15,973 nucleotides of DNA from SIG575 sp045643165 (GTDB lineage Bacteria > Bacillota > Clostridia > Oscillospirales > Acutalibacteraceae): contig JAZUKF010000158.1 of the NCBI GenBank assembly GCA_045643165.1, positions 1 to 15,973 on the forward strand, in the 5' to 3' direction. A program made the translations under genes and the position numbers. The notes under the pieces were generated by a model. It made no database searches, was not told where the DNA came from, and saw only the letters and a program-made list of their open reading frames with translations. How positions within the stretch are numbered: the stretch's first letter is position 1; each line of letters begins with the position of its first letter. Positions 1 to 8,333 of the stretch are shown here, piece after piece.

Positions 1-1166
1 GTTTCGTTACCGGTATGACCGCAGGACTTGCCATTCCGATTTCTCAGGCATTCGGTGAAGGAGATTATCAAAAAGTCAGACGGTTGTACATAAACTGTAT
101 TTATATAACACTGTCTGCTACGGTGATATTAACTTTGCTTACATATTTTCTGACACGTCCGCTGCTTCGATTGATGAATACACCGGATGATATTTTTGAG
201 ATGGCGTATGACTATATCGGAACGATTTTTCTCGGACTTGTCGCAATACTTTTTTATAATCTTTTTGCCTGTGTTATGCGTTCTCTCGGTGATAGTAAAA
301 CTCCGCTTTTGCTTTTGATTTTTTCATCATTTCTTAATATCGGACTTGATTTATTCTTTGTGATATGTCTGAAAATGGCTTGTAAAGGTGTTGCGATAGC
401 CACGGTAATCGCACAACTTGTTTCTGCGGTCGTGGCTTTCATTATCATTCTGAAAAAATATGATATTCTGAAACTTGAAAAAGAAGATTATAAAATAAAC
501 GGTAAAATGTGCGGCAGACTTTTGTATATCGGAATACCCATGGCGTTGCAGATGTCGGTAACTGCGGTGGGTTCCGTAATGCTTCAATCTGCGGTGAATA
601 CTTTGGGTAAATACGTTATCGCCGCCGTAACCGTTGCGGGAAAAATTCAACTTTTCCTTGTTATGCCCGCAGAATCTATCGGGTTGGCTATGGCAACGTA
701 TTCCGGTCAGAATTTGGGAGCGGGAAAACCGGACAGGATAAAAGAGGGCGTACGGAAATCAATTCTCATGTCTATGGTTTACAGCGTTATTGCAATGGCT
801 CTGGCATATTTCTTCGGCGGAAATCTTGCAACACTTTTTGTTGCAAAAGACCAAAGCGAAGTTATAAAACTTGTGGGAAAATTCCTGCGTGTTTGCTGTT
901 GTTTCTATCCCACGCTTGGTATACTGTTCGTTTTCAGGAATACCGTTCAGGGATTGGGTTACAGTATTCCCGCAATGCTTGCCGGTGTGTTTGAACTTGC
1001 GGCAAGGGGTATTATGGGATTTTTCATCATCCCGAAATTCGGATTTACTGCGGTTTGTTTTGCAAATCCTTCGGCATGGCTTGCGGCGGATGTGCTTCTT
1101 ATAACCGTGTTTATCATTGTTTGGCCAAAAATCAAGAAATTACGAACCGTAACGGTTTCGGTATAA
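1..1166 (+). CDS. MATE-family efflux transporter, 5'-truncated by window edge
   Basis: This is an inner-membrane exporter of the MATE (multidrug and toxic compound extrusion) family, whose members expel drugs or metabolites by Na+ or H+ antiport. The reading frame is open from base 3 (residues F-V-T-G before the Met at base 15), so the true start lies outside the window. Roughly the first 60-70 residues of a typical 450-residue protein are missing. Visible MATE features are GLAIPISQAFGEGD near the left end, many long hydrophobic segments (about 26-52, 66-92, 96-146, 168-220 and 250-270 counted from base 15), and the second-half repeat ATYSGQNLGAGKPDRI around residues 226-241. The last segments lie near 290-380. 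The substrate cannot be told from sequence. It sits 16 bp upstream of the alpha-galactosidase gene, so the two are probably co-transcribed; whether they are linked in function is unknown. Family call is very sure, specificity unknown. Confidence 0.93.
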   Translation, partial: FVTGMTAGLAIPISQAFGEGDYQKVRRLYINCIYITLSATVILTLLTYFLTRPLLRLMNTPDDIFEMAYDYIGTIFLGLVAILFYNLFACVMRSLGDSKTPLLLLIFSSFLNIGLDLFFVICLKMACKGVAIATVIAQLVSAVVAFIIILKKYDILKLEKEDYKINGKMCGRLLYIGIPMALQMSVTAVGSVMLQSAVNTLGKYVIAAVTVAGKIQLFLVMPAESIGLAMATYSGQNLGAGKPDRIKEGVRKSILMSMVYSVIAMALAYFFGGNLATLFVAKDQSEVIKLVGKFLRVCCCFYPTLGILFVFRNTVQGLGYSIPAMLAGVFELAARGIMGFFIIPKFGFTAVCFANPSAWLAADVLLITVFIIVWPKIKKLRTVTVSV

Positions 1167-1182
1167 ATTTCGGAGGTTTATT

Positions 1183-3249
1183 ATGAAATTATTTTTTCCT
1201 GCTTTATGCGTTGTTCAGTCATTCCTTATGGTGGTTTCGAGTTTTTCGGAATATGATTCAAATTTCAGGTATGCTGTTGACAGAGCGGCGTATTCCCTTA
1301 TCAGTGAAACGGATTTTTCCTTTGACACCCTTTCTGCGGATAAACTTCAGATAACGGATAAAGAAAAAAATGATTGCCGTAAATGGTATAACGAAAATGT
1401 AATATGTACAAGCGGAAAGCCTGCATATAATTTTACTGTGGGCGGCAAAAATTTCCGTAATAATATTGATGATTACGATATTTCCGTAGGAAAAGAAAGC
1501 GACGTCGGTGAATATCACCGTGGCGGTAAAACTACTTTTGTTACTTTGAAACATAAAAAGAGCAGTCTTGTTGTAACGGTTGAGGCAACGATTTACGAAG
1601 AATATGCAAGTTGTGAATGGACTGTTTTTATCAAGAATACGGGGGATGAAAAATCTCCTGTTATAAAGGATTTTTACGGTGCGGACTGTAATATAAATCT
1701 CGGAAAAAGCGAACTTTATGTCAGCAGAGGCTCACGTCCGAGAAATGATGACTTTGAACTTTTGAAAATGCCGGTTTCAAAACTCGGATTGATTTTCAAT
1801 GCCAACGGCGGCAGGTCGGCATCGTTTTTGCCCTATTTTAATTTAAACGGTGAAAACGGAAGTGCCGTTGTTTCCGTAGGCTGGACAGGTCAATGGCATA
1901 CAAAAATCACTCAGAAAAATAAAGGTATAAATATTAAAGCGAAGCAGGAGTATTTCAAGGCATATCTGACCTCCGGCGAACAGGTGCGTTCACCTCTTGT
2001 TTCGGTTACGTTTTATGACGGTGATAATGCAGTAAAAGGCTTTAATTCTTACAGAAAATGGGTTTCAAACTGTGTATATGCCGAAAACTTTTTCCCTTTG
2101 ACTACCACCGGCCTTGCGGGAGAATTTGACCGCAGAGGAATTGATGAATATATTGAACAGGTAAAATCATATGATGATTATACATGCAGTATCACCGATT
2201 TCCTTTGGCGTGATGCAGGATGGTACAAAATCAACGGAGATTGGTATGACAGCGTAGGAAACTGGGTTGCGGATCCGGAAAGATTTCCCAACGGTTTAGC
2301 ACCTGTTGCCGACGAAGCGGCTAAAAGGGGAATGGGACTTCTCCTCTGGTATGAACCTGAAAGATGCTGTAAAGATACTATCGTTTACAACGAATGTAAA
2401 AAGCATGAGGGTTGGCTTATCGAATGTTCCGATAATGTGAATATGGTAAATCTCGCCATGGACGGTGCATGTGAATATTTAGGAAACCTTGTTGCACAGT
2501 CAATTAAAGATAATCATGTAGGTCTTTACAGACAGGATTTCAATTTTACACCTCTTTCACTTTGGCGTGATGCTGATAAGAATTTATGGAATAACAGAAA
2601 AGGTATTGAAGAAAATCATTATGTAACAAACCTTTATAAATATCTTGATACGCTTATTGAAGTAAATCCCGGATTGATTATTGACAACTGTGCCAGCGGC
2701 GGAAAACGTCTTGATTTGGAAATGTCAAGAAGGAGTATTCCTCTTTGGAGAACGGATTATAACTGTGCGGATCCCGAAGGTAAAGTTCATGACGATTGCC
2801 CCGAAGCAACCCAGGTTTCAAGTTACGGAATTTCCTGCTGGCTTCCTCTTACGGGTACGGGCATAAATCTTTTCGGTGAGTACAACGAGAGAAGTTTTAT
2901 CGTTCCCTGTTCGCAAAGGGCTCAATACGGCGATATACGTAAATTTATGCAGGAAAATTATTTCCCCCTTACTTACGGCGGTTTAAACTATGATGAATAT
3001 CTTGCCATGCAGTTCGGAACAGATAGAAGCGGTACCGCATTGATTTATAAACGCAGTGAGGTAGAGGGAAATGCATATCTGCTTAAACTCAGCGGACTCA
3101 GAAAGGATGTATCATATAAGGTTTATGATTATGATAATCAAGGTACCGAATTTTTTGCAACAGGTGAAGAACTTATGAATAAAGGCATAACGCTGACGAT
3201 AGGCGAAACACCTAAGGCGGCAATATATATGTATAATATCAACAATTAA
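1183..3249 (+). CDS. GH36-type alpha-galactosidase
   Basis: Glycoside hydrolase of family 36 (clan GH-D), expected to release terminal alpha-linked galactose from oligosaccharides by a retaining mechanism. The 688-residue protein has an N-terminal beta-sandwich domain (about 50-290), a TIM barrel (about 300-600) and a short C-terminal beta domain. Barrel landmarks are WRDAGWY (342-348), WYEPERC (389-395), YRQDFN (449-454) with probable nucleophile D452, and CASGGKRLDLE with probable acid/base D511. The nucleophile motif is the R-Q-D-F-N form, not the K-W-D form of well-studied GH36 enzymes, so the exact substrate is open. The start is fixed by GGAGG at 1171-1175. The first 20 residues are hydrophobic after Lys2 and could be a signal peptide, but there is no clear cleavage site, so location is unresolved. 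It follows a MATE gene by 16 bp and is closed by a terminator. Confidence 0.9.
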   Translation: MKLFFPALCVVQSFLMVVSSFSEYDSNFRYAVDRAAYSLISETDFSFDTLSADKLQITDKEKNDCRKWYNENVICTSGKPAYNFTVGGKNFRNNIDDYDISVGKESDVGEYHRGGKTTFVTLKHKKSSLVVTVEATIYEEYASCEWTVFIKNTGDEKSPVIKDFYGADCNINLGKSELYVSRGSRPRNDDFELLKMPVSKLGLIFNANGGRSASFLPYFNLNGENGSAVVSVGWTGQWHTKITQKNKGINIKAKQEYFKAYLTSGEQVRSPLVSVTFYDGDNAVKGFNSYRKWVSNCVYAENFFPLTTTGLAGEFDRRGIDEYIEQVKSYDDYTCSITDFLWRDAGWYKINGDWYDSVGNWVADPERFPNGLAPVADEAAKRGMGLLLWYEPERCCKDTIVYNECKKHEGWLIECSDNVNMVNLAMDGACEYLGNLVAQSIKDNHVGLYRQDFNFTPLSLWRDADKNLWNNRKGIEENHYVTNLYKYLDTLIEVNPGLIIDNCASGGKRLDLEMSRRSIPLWRTDYNCADPEGKVHDDCPEATQVSSYGISCWLPLTGTGINLFGEYNERSFIVPCSQRAQYGDIRKFMQENYFPLTYGGLNYDEYLAMQFGTDRSGTALIYKRSEVEGNAYLLKLSGLRKDVSYKVYDYDNQGTEFFATGEELMNKGITLTIGETPKAAIYMYNINN

Positions 3250-3260
3250 ACATATAAAAT

Positions 3261-3305
3261 AAAGATGATTTTAGAAGGGTGATACTTTTTTAAAATCATC
3301 TTTTT
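3261..3305 (+). terminator. Rho-independent terminator after the alpha-galactosidase gene
   Basis: A perfect 13-bp inverted repeat pairs 3261-3273 with 3291-3303. In RNA the stem can extend through G-U pairs to a 5-nt loop near 3280-3284. The 3' arm runs into five Ts (3301-3305). It sits 11 bp after the stop codon and separates the transporter/galactosidase unit from the histidine operon. The stem is A/T-rich and the T tract is short, so efficiency may be moderate. Confidence 0.75.
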
Positions 3306-3321
3306 ATGATATTTTACCAAA

Positions 3322-3338
3322 CTGAAAATTATTTTCAG
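3322..3338. promoter_or_regulatory. Perfect inverted repeat upstream of the his promoter -35 box
   Basis: CTGAAAAT, one T, ATTTTCAG is a perfect 8-1-8 palindrome that ends 8 bp before the TTGACT box. Its position suits an operator or activator site, but the binding protein is unknown and A/T-rich DNA gives such repeats fairly often. Confidence 0.4.
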
Positions 3339-3346
3339 GAATAACA

Positions 3347-3375
3347 TTGACTTTATCACGCTGATGTGGTAATAT
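3347..3375 (+). promoter_or_regulatory. Predicted sigma-A promoter of the histidine operon
   Basis: The -35 box TTGACT (3347-3352) is followed after 17 bp by -10 TAATAT (3370-3375), preceded by an extended -10 TGG (3367-3369). Transcription would start near 3382 and leave the ribosome binding site AGGGAG (3392-3397) in the leader. A consensus TATAAT at 3381-3386 has no -35 at proper spacing and would place the start inside the ribosome binding site, so it is the weaker choice. The leader is only about 24 nt, so there is no room for a T-box or a leader peptide. Confidence 0.65.
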
Positions 3376-3380
3376 GTTAC
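3369..3380. promoter_or_regulatory. Candidate YerC/HisR operator over the -10 box
   Basis: GTAATATGTTAC has perfect 4-bp outer arms (GTAA/TTAC) and 5 of 6 possible pairs. It covers the -10 box of the promoter that drives yerC and the his genes. A TrpR-superfamily protein bound here would block RNA polymerase, giving autoregulation. The link to YerC is inferred from position alone. Confidence 0.4.
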
Positions 3381-3405
3381 TATAATGAAATAGGGAGCGT
3401 GTATT

Positions 3406-3693
3406 ATGCAGATACGGAATAAGGAAACGGACAGACTTTTCAAGTCCGTAATGAGACTGAAAAGCATTGATGAATGTTATGATTTTTTTGAAGATTTATG
3501 TACTGTGAAGGAATTGCAGGATATGGTTCAACGTTTTGACACCGCAATTTTACTTGATAAAGGAACAAGTTATCTTAAAATAACGGAGATGAACGGTTCC
3601 AGCACCGCAACCATAAGCCGTGTAAGCAAATGCCTGAATTACGGTAACGGAGGATATAAAAGGGCAATAGAGAGGATGAAAAAAGATGACTGA
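3406..3693 (+). CDS. yerC: YerC/YecD-type TrpR-superfamily transcriptional regulator
   Basis: A small all-helical DNA-binding protein of the TrpR superfamily, YerC/YecD branch (95 residues, normal for the family). The conserved core FFEDLCTVKELQDMVQRFD (27-45) is followed by a helix-turn-helix at about 56-77 (YLKITEMNGSSTATISRVS). E. coli TrpR binds tryptophan; YerC-like proteins next to his genes are thought to act as histidine-responsive repressors (HisR). That role fits well here because the gene is first in the his operon, directly behind a promoter with palindromic sites. The start ATG has AGGGAG at 3392-3397. The 3' end overlaps hisZ by 8 bp, so both are translated together. Family is sure; the histidine effector is an inference from context. 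Confidence 0.92.
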   Translation: MQIRNKETDRLFKSVMRLKSIDECYDFFEDLCTVKELQDMVQRFDTAILLDKGTSYLKITEMNGSSTATISRVSKCLNYGNGGYKRAIERMKKDD

Positions 3694-4792
3694 TTTAACA
3701 ATTCGCAATGATGAACAGATAGTATTTTCATTACGTTCTCTCTATGAATGTTACGGATATACTCAGTTCAAAATGACTAAATTCGAAGAATACGATTTGT
3801 ATGTTAAAAATAAGGATTATCTGTTGTCCGATAATATTATTACTTTTAATGATACAAACGGCAGGCTTATGGCTCTTAAACCCGATGTAACATTGTCGAT
3901 AATAAAAAACAGCGATGATGAAAAAATGCTTCATAAGGTTTATTATAATGAGAATGTTTACCGTGTCAGCAAAAGTTCAAACACGTATAAGGAAATTATG
4001 CAGGTGGGACTTGAATGTATCGGAGATATTGACGATTACTGTTTGTCGGAGGTTCTTTCCCTTGCGGCGGAAAGTTTGAAAAGTATTTCCGATAAATGCG
4101 TTCTTTCCGTTTCAAATATAAATATTCTTTCCGGTGTTTTGAAAAATGAGAATGTGGATTCCGATGCGGAAAGAAAGATTTTTGATTTGATAAGCAAGAA
4201 AAATATGCACGAACTTGCCGAATTGTGCGAAGGTGCGGGGATTTCCGAAGACAGTACGGAAAAACTGTTTGCACTCATTTCCGTTTACGGCAAACCCGAT
4301 GAAGTTTTCCCGAAACTCAATAAACTTTTCCCGAATAATGCGGATGTTGAAAATTTTGAAAAAATAATTTCTTCTCTGAATGATGATATAAAAGATATTA
4401 TCGAAATTGATTTTTCAATGGCTGATGACTCCAAATATTATAACGGAATTACTTTTAAAGGTTTTGTTATGGGGATTGCCGGCAGCGTCCTTTCCGGCGG
4501 ACAGTATGATAATCTGATGAAAAAGATGAATAAAAAATCAAAGGCGATAGGCTTTGCGATTTATCTTGATATGCTGGAAAGACTTAATGAAACCGTAAAG
4601 GAATACGATATTGATACGGTTTTGCTTTATGAAGATGATGCGGATATTAAAAAACTTAATGAGGTAATCGGAAAAATTACATTTAACGGTGCAAGTGTTC
4701 TGGCGGTTAAAACCGTTCCGGAAAAAATAAAATACCGCCGTCTGATGAAGTTTAACGGTAAGGAGGCGATATGCTGTGAAGGAGATGCTTAA
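3686..4792 (+). CDS. hisZ: ATP phosphoribosyltransferase regulatory subunit HisZ
   Basis: HisZ is a paralogue of the histidyl-tRNA synthetase catalytic core. It does not charge tRNA; it binds short-form HisG, is needed for its activity, and takes part in histidine feedback control. The 368-residue protein keeps class II synthetase landmarks: LKPDVT (64-69), MQVGLECIG (105-113) and GGQYD (271-275), with a divergent middle. The N-terminus is a little shorter than usual, since the common PEGxRD segment before the first helix is missing. The ATG overlaps yerC by 8 bp and lies behind GAGAGGATG in the yerC end. The gene overlaps hisG by 17 bp. Partnership with the 213-residue HisG encoded next confirms the HisZ call over a true HisRS. 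Confidence 0.93.
   Translation: MTDLTIRNDEQIVFSLRSLYECYGYTQFKMTKFEEYDLYVKNKDYLLSDNIITFNDTNGRLMALKPDVTLSIIKNSDDEKMLHKVYYNENVYRVSKSSNTYKEIMQVGLECIGDIDDYCLSEVLSLAAESLKSISDKCVLSVSNINILSGVLKNENVDSDAERKIFDLISKKNMHELAELCEGAGISEDSTEKLFALISVYGKPDEVFPKLNKLFPNNADVENFEKIISSLNDDIKDIIEIDFSMADDSKYYNGITFKGFVMGIAGSVLSGGQYDNLMKKMNKKSKAIGFAIYLDMLERLNETVKEYDIDTVLLYEDDADIKKLNEVIGKITFNGASVLAVKTVPEKIKYRRLMKFNGKEAICCEGDA
4761..4766 (+). promoter_or_regulatory. Ribosome binding site deciding the hisG GTG start
   Basis: AGGAGG inside the end of hisZ lies 9 nt before a GTG at 4776. The in-frame ATG at 4785 has its nearest purine-rich stretch directly against it, too close to serve, so the GTG is preferred. Confidence 0.7.
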
Positions 4793-5417
4793 TGTTGCTT
4801 TGCCTAAGGGCAGACTGGGGGAAAAAGTGTATTCAATGTTTGAAAAGGCAGGCTTTGAATGTCCTTCCATTAAGGAGAATAACAGAAAACTTATCTTCGA
4901 GAATGAAGAAAAAGGTGTCAGATATTTCTGGGTAAAACCCTCGGATGTAACGATTTACGTTGAACGTGGTGCGGCGGATATCGGAGTTGCGGGAAAGGAT
5001 ATTCTTCTTGAATATGAACCCGATGTATATGAACTTCTTGACCTTGATATGGGAAAATGCAGAATGGCAGTTGCGGGACCGAAGGATTTCAGGGATAACC
5101 CCGGTAAGAAATTAAGGGTTGCCACAAAATTCAGTAATATTGCACAGACATATTATAATTCAATCGGCCGTGATATTGATATGATTCATCTGAACGGTTC
5201 CATTGAAATAGCACCTATTCTCGGTTTGTCGGATGTTATTGTGGATATCGTCGAAACGGGAGCCACATTGAGAGAAAACAATCTTGAGGTGAAAGAAACG
5301 ATTGTTCCCATAAGTGCAAGACTTATTGCAAATAAATCGAGTTTTCGTTTCAAGAAAGAGCAGATAGAAAAAGTACGTAAAGAATTATCTTTGCAGGCGG
5401 AGGCAAAAAATGATTAA
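4776..5417 (+). CDS. hisG: ATP phosphoribosyltransferase catalytic subunit HisG, short form
   Basis: First committed enzyme of histidine synthesis: joins ATP and PRPP to give phosphoribosyl-ATP and pyrophosphate. At 213 residues it is the short form, which lacks the C-terminal regulatory domain and works in a complex with HisZ. The fold is the periplasmic-binding-protein type. Near the start is ALPKGRLGEK; GAADIGVAGKD lies near 66-76; the PRPP loop D153-V-I-V-D157-I-V-E-T-G-A-T-L165 is intact. Start is GTG with AGGAGG at 4761-4766. It overlaps hisZ by 17 bp and hisD by 8 bp, so stoichiometric expression with HisZ by translational coupling is likely. No odd residues seen. Confidence 0.96.
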   Translation: MKEMLNVALPKGRLGEKVYSMFEKAGFECPSIKENNRKLIFENEEKGVRYFWVKPSDVTIYVERGAADIGVAGKDILLEYEPDVYELLDLDMGKCRMAVAGPKDFRDNPGKKLRVATKFSNIAQTYYNSIGRDIDMIHLNGSIEIAPILGLSDVIVDIVETGATLRENNLEVKETIVPISARLIANKSSFRFKKEQIEKVRKELSLQAEAKND

Positions 5418-6690
5418 GATACTGAAAGTAAACGAAGTTTCAAATGATGAGATTTTCGCAAGAGGAAATGTAAATATAAATGTTGAGGATATTGTAACGG
5501 ATATAATCGCAAATGTTCGCAAAAACGGTGATAAGGCTCTTTTTGAATATACGGAAAAATTTGATAAAGCGAAACTTGACAGCCTTCTTGTAAGCAAAGA
5601 GGAAATAGAAGAGGCCTTTGAAAATGTGCCGAAGGAATTTGTTGAAATCCTTGAAAAAGCGGCAAAGAATATTACTAAATTCCATGAGAAGCAAGTCCGT
5701 AACAGTTTTATAATCAATGATGAAGACGGAATAGTAATGGGACAGAAAATTATCCCCGTTGACAGAGCGGGATTATACGTTCCCGGCGGTACGGCGGCAT
5801 ATCCCTCAACTGTTCTGATGGATTCCATTCCCGCAAAAATTGCCGGTGTGCGTGAAGTGGTAATGGTAACTCCTCCTCTTGAAAACGGAAAGGTCAATCC
5901 CGTTATTCTTGCGGCGGCAAAAATTGCCGGTGTTAATAAAATCTTTAAAGTCGGCGGTGCTCAGGCGATAGCAGCCCTTGCCTACGGCACAGAGTCCGTG
6001 CCGAAAGCGGATAAAATCGTAGGTCCCGGAAACGCCTTTGTTGCTGAGGCAAAAAAGCAGGTTTACGGTACCGTTTCCATTGATATGATTGCAGGTCCCA
6101 GTGAAATTCTGATCGTTGCAGACGGAAAGACAAATCCGGAATATGCGGCGGCGGATTTACTTTCGCAGGCTGAACATGATAAAATGGCAAGTGCCGTGCT
6201 TGTAACGGATTCTTATGAACTTGCTTTAAAGGTCAGCGATGAACTTGAAAAACAAATTCCCAAGCTTGAAAGGAAAGAAATTGCACGTGCATCCATTGAC
6301 GATAACGGAAAAATAATCGTTGCGGAGGATTTAAAGTCCGTGATCGAAATCGCAAATGAAATCGCCCCGGAACATCTTGAACTCTGTGTTGATAATCCCT
6401 TTGATTATCTTGATTCTATCCGTCATGCAGGTTCTGTTTTCATGGGAAGAAACTGTCCGGAAGCGTTGGGCGATTATCTTGCGGGACCAAATCACACATT
6501 GCCCACAAGCGGTACTGCAAAGTTTTCAAGTCCGCTTTCCGTTGACGATTTTGTGAAAAAAACTCAATATACATATTTTACAAAGGATGCCTTGTCAAGA
6601 GTGGCGGAGGATGTTGCATATTTTGCAAGAAAAGAGGGACTTACCGCCCATGCGGAAAGTGCTGTTATCAGATTGAAGGGTGATAAATAA
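5410..6690 (+). CDS. hisD: Histidinol dehydrogenase HisD
   Basis: Last enzyme of the pathway: a zinc-dependent, NAD-linked four-electron oxidation of histidinol through histidinal to histidine, in the cytoplasm. The length (426 residues) is normal. Catalytic pair E321-H322 lies in APEHLE (319-324). By alignment with the E. coli enzyme the zinc ligands are Q253 and H256 (SQAEHD), D355 (GDYLAGPNH, 354-362) and H414 (TAHAE). The NAD-binding part has VGPGNAFVAEAK near 208-219. The ATG follows GGCGGAGG at 5397-5404 inside hisG and overlaps that gene by 8 bp. The stop overlaps the hisC start by 1 bp (TAATG). All active-site residues are present. Confidence 0.97.
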   Translation: MIKILKVNEVSNDEIFARGNVNINVEDIVTDIIANVRKNGDKALFEYTEKFDKAKLDSLLVSKEEIEEAFENVPKEFVEILEKAAKNITKFHEKQVRNSFIINDEDGIVMGQKIIPVDRAGLYVPGGTAAYPSTVLMDSIPAKIAGVREVVMVTPPLENGKVNPVILAAAKIAGVNKIFKVGGAQAIAALAYGTESVPKADKIVGPGNAFVAEAKKQVYGTVSIDMIAGPSEILIVADGKTNPEYAAADLLSQAEHDKMASAVLVTDSYELALKVSDELEKQIPKLERKEIARASIDDNGKIIVAEDLKSVIEIANEIAPEHLELCVDNPFDYLDSIRHAGSVFMGRNCPEALGDYLAGPNHTLPTSGTAKFSSPLSVDDFVKKTQYTYFTKDALSRVAEDVAYFARKEGLTAHAESAVIRLKGDK

Positions 6691-7745
6691 TGAGCAGATT
6701 TTTCAGTTCAAAATATTCATCTCTCACCCCTTATGTACCGGGTGAACAACCGAGAGATATGAAATATATCAAACTCAATACAAACGAATCACCCTTTCCG
6801 CCGTCAAAAAAAGCGGTGGAGAAAGCATACGGAGAAATAAAAAAATCGGAGTTGTATTCCGATCCGGAATGTACAGGTCTTGTTGAAATCGCTTCAAGGG
6901 TTTTCGGAGTGGAAAAGGATGAAATTCTTTTCACAAACGGCTCGGATGAAATACTTGATTTTGCTTTTATGGCATACGGTGATAAGGAAAATCCCGTTGT
7001 TTTCCCCAATATCACATACGGATTTTATTCCGTTTTCGCCGAGATAAATAATATTCCCTATGAAGAAATTCCGTTGAATGAGGATTTTACGGTAAATGTT
7101 GAGGATTATATCGGAATAAATAAAACGATATTTATTGCCAATCCCAATGCTCCCACGGGAATTGCTCTGCCCCTTTCCGATATTGAAAGGATAGTAAAAA
7201 GCAATCCCGATAATGTAATTGTCATTGACGAAGCATACGTTGATTTCGGAGGAGAAAGTGCAATACCTCTTACGAAAAAATATGATAATCTTCTCGTTAC
7301 GCAGACTTTTTCAAAGTCCCGTTCTCTTGCGGGAGCAAGGTTGGGCTTCGGAATAGGAAATAAAAAGCTGATTGAAGATTTAAATACCATAAAATATTCC
7401 ACAAATCCATATAACATCAACCGTGCCACAATGGCGGCGGGTATCGGTGCGTTGGAAGATGAGGAATATACGAAAGAAAACTGTAAGACCATTATCGAAA
7501 ACAGAATTTTTACAAAAAACGAACTTGAAAAAATCGGTTTTGAAGTGCTTGATTCAAAGTGCAATTTCGTTTTTGCGAAACATAAAAATATTGACGGAAA
7601 AGAAATTTATCTTGAACTTAAAAAAAGGGGAATACTTGTCCGTCATTTTGATAAGCCGATTTTGTCGCAGTATAACAGAATAACGGTAGGCACAAAGGAA
7701 CAAATGGAAATTCTTATTGAAAATTTGAAAGAGATGGTGAAATAA
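6690..7745 (+). CDS. hisC: Histidinol-phosphate aminotransferase HisC
   Basis: PLP enzyme of fold type I (class I/II aminotransferase) that turns imidazole-acetol phosphate plus glutamate into histidinol phosphate and 2-oxoglutarate. The protein has 351 residues, usual for HisC. Motifs in order: LNTNESPFPPS (29-39), FTNGSDEIL (81-89), NPNAPTG (151-157), D180-E-A-Y183, the PLP lysine K209 in TFSKSRSLAG, and R217 in ARLGFG. Its product is histidinol phosphate, the substrate for the one pathway step with no classical gene here. The start codon overlaps the hisD stop by 1 bp; the stop directly abuts the hisB ATG. Confidence 0.96.
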   Translation: MSRFFSSKYSSLTPYVPGEQPRDMKYIKLNTNESPFPPSKKAVEKAYGEIKKSELYSDPECTGLVEIASRVFGVEKDEILFTNGSDEILDFAFMAYGDKENPVVFPNITYGFYSVFAEINNIPYEEIPLNEDFTVNVEDYIGINKTIFIANPNAPTGIALPLSDIERIVKSNPDNVIVIDEAYVDFGGESAIPLTKKYDNLLVTQTFSKSRSLAGARLGFGIGNKKLIEDLNTIKYSTNPYNINRATMAAGIGALEDEEYTKENCKTIIENRIFTKNELEKIGFEVLDSKCNFVFAKHKNIDGKEIYLELKKRGILVRHFDKPILSQYNRITVGTKEQMEILIENLKEMVK

Positions 7746-8333
7746 ATGAGAAATGCACAAATCGAAAGAAAAACTGCTGAAACCGAAATTTCTCTCACCC
7801 TTGAACTTGACGGAAAAGGTGAAAGCAAAATCGAAACCGGATGCGGTTTTTTAGATCACATGCTGACACTTTTTGCAAAACACGGCAGGTTCGATTTAAC
7901 GGTAAACTGCAAAGGCGATGTGAACGTTGATTATCATCATACCGTTGAAGATATCGGCATTTGTTTAGGACAGGCATTTGAAAAAGCATTGGGAGATAAA
8001 AAAGGAATTATCCGTTACGGAAATATGATTTTACCCATGGATGAAGCACTTATTATGTCCGCCGTTGACATTTCCGGCAGAACATTTTTAGGCTTTGAAC
8101 TTGAAATACCTACGGAAAAAGTAGGATGCTTTGATACGGAACTTGTTGAGGAATTTTTCCTTGCTTTCACAAGACAGTTCCCGATTTCGTTGCATATCCG
8201 CAGTCTTGCGGGAAAAAATTCTCATCATATTATCGAGGGTGCATTCAAAAGCGTTGCAAGAAGCCTTAAAGAGGCGGTTAAAATTGATGAAGCATTTGCG
8301 GATGAAATACCGTCAACGAAAGGGGTACTCTGA
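7746..8333 (+). CDS. hisB: Imidazoleglycerol-phosphate dehydratase HisB
   Basis: Manganese-dependent dehydratase that converts imidazole glycerol phosphate to imidazole-acetol phosphate. At 195 residues it is the single-function form: there is no HAD histidinol-phosphate phosphatase domain as in the bifunctional E. coli HisB, so that activity must come from elsewhere. The metal-binding motifs are DHML (37-40), VDYHHTVED (61-69) and SHHIIEG (159-165), all complete. The ATG follows the hisC stop with no gap, and the stop overlaps hisH by 1 bp (TGATG). Confidence 0.97.
   Translation: MRNAQIERKTAETEISLTLELDGKGESKIETGCGFLDHMLTLFAKHGRFDLTVNCKGDVNVDYHHTVEDIGICLGQAFEKALGDKKGIIRYGNMILPMDEALIMSAVDISGRTFLGFELEIPTEKVGCFDTELVEEFFLAFTRQFPISLHIRSLAGKNSHHIIEGAFKSVARSLKEAVKIDEAFADEIPSTKGVL

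Noticed and set aside
3381..3386. Consensus TATAAT as the main -10 of the his operon
   Set aside because: It has no -35 box at 16-18 bp and would start the transcript inside the yerC ribosome binding site.
3250..3405. His-specific T-box, leader peptide or riboswitch ahead of the operon
   Set aside because: The predicted leader is only about 24 nt; the sole hairpin upstream is the terminator of the preceding gene, and no run of His codons or T-box core is present.
3686..4792. Histidyl-tRNA synthetase
   Set aside because: The middle is too divergent for a working HisRS, and it sits beside a short-form HisG, which requires HisZ.
5385..5897. 170-codon open frame on the minus strand over hisG/hisD
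   Set aside because: Antisense shadow of hisD; its Ser/Phe-rich composition is what reverse reading of A/T-rich genes gives.
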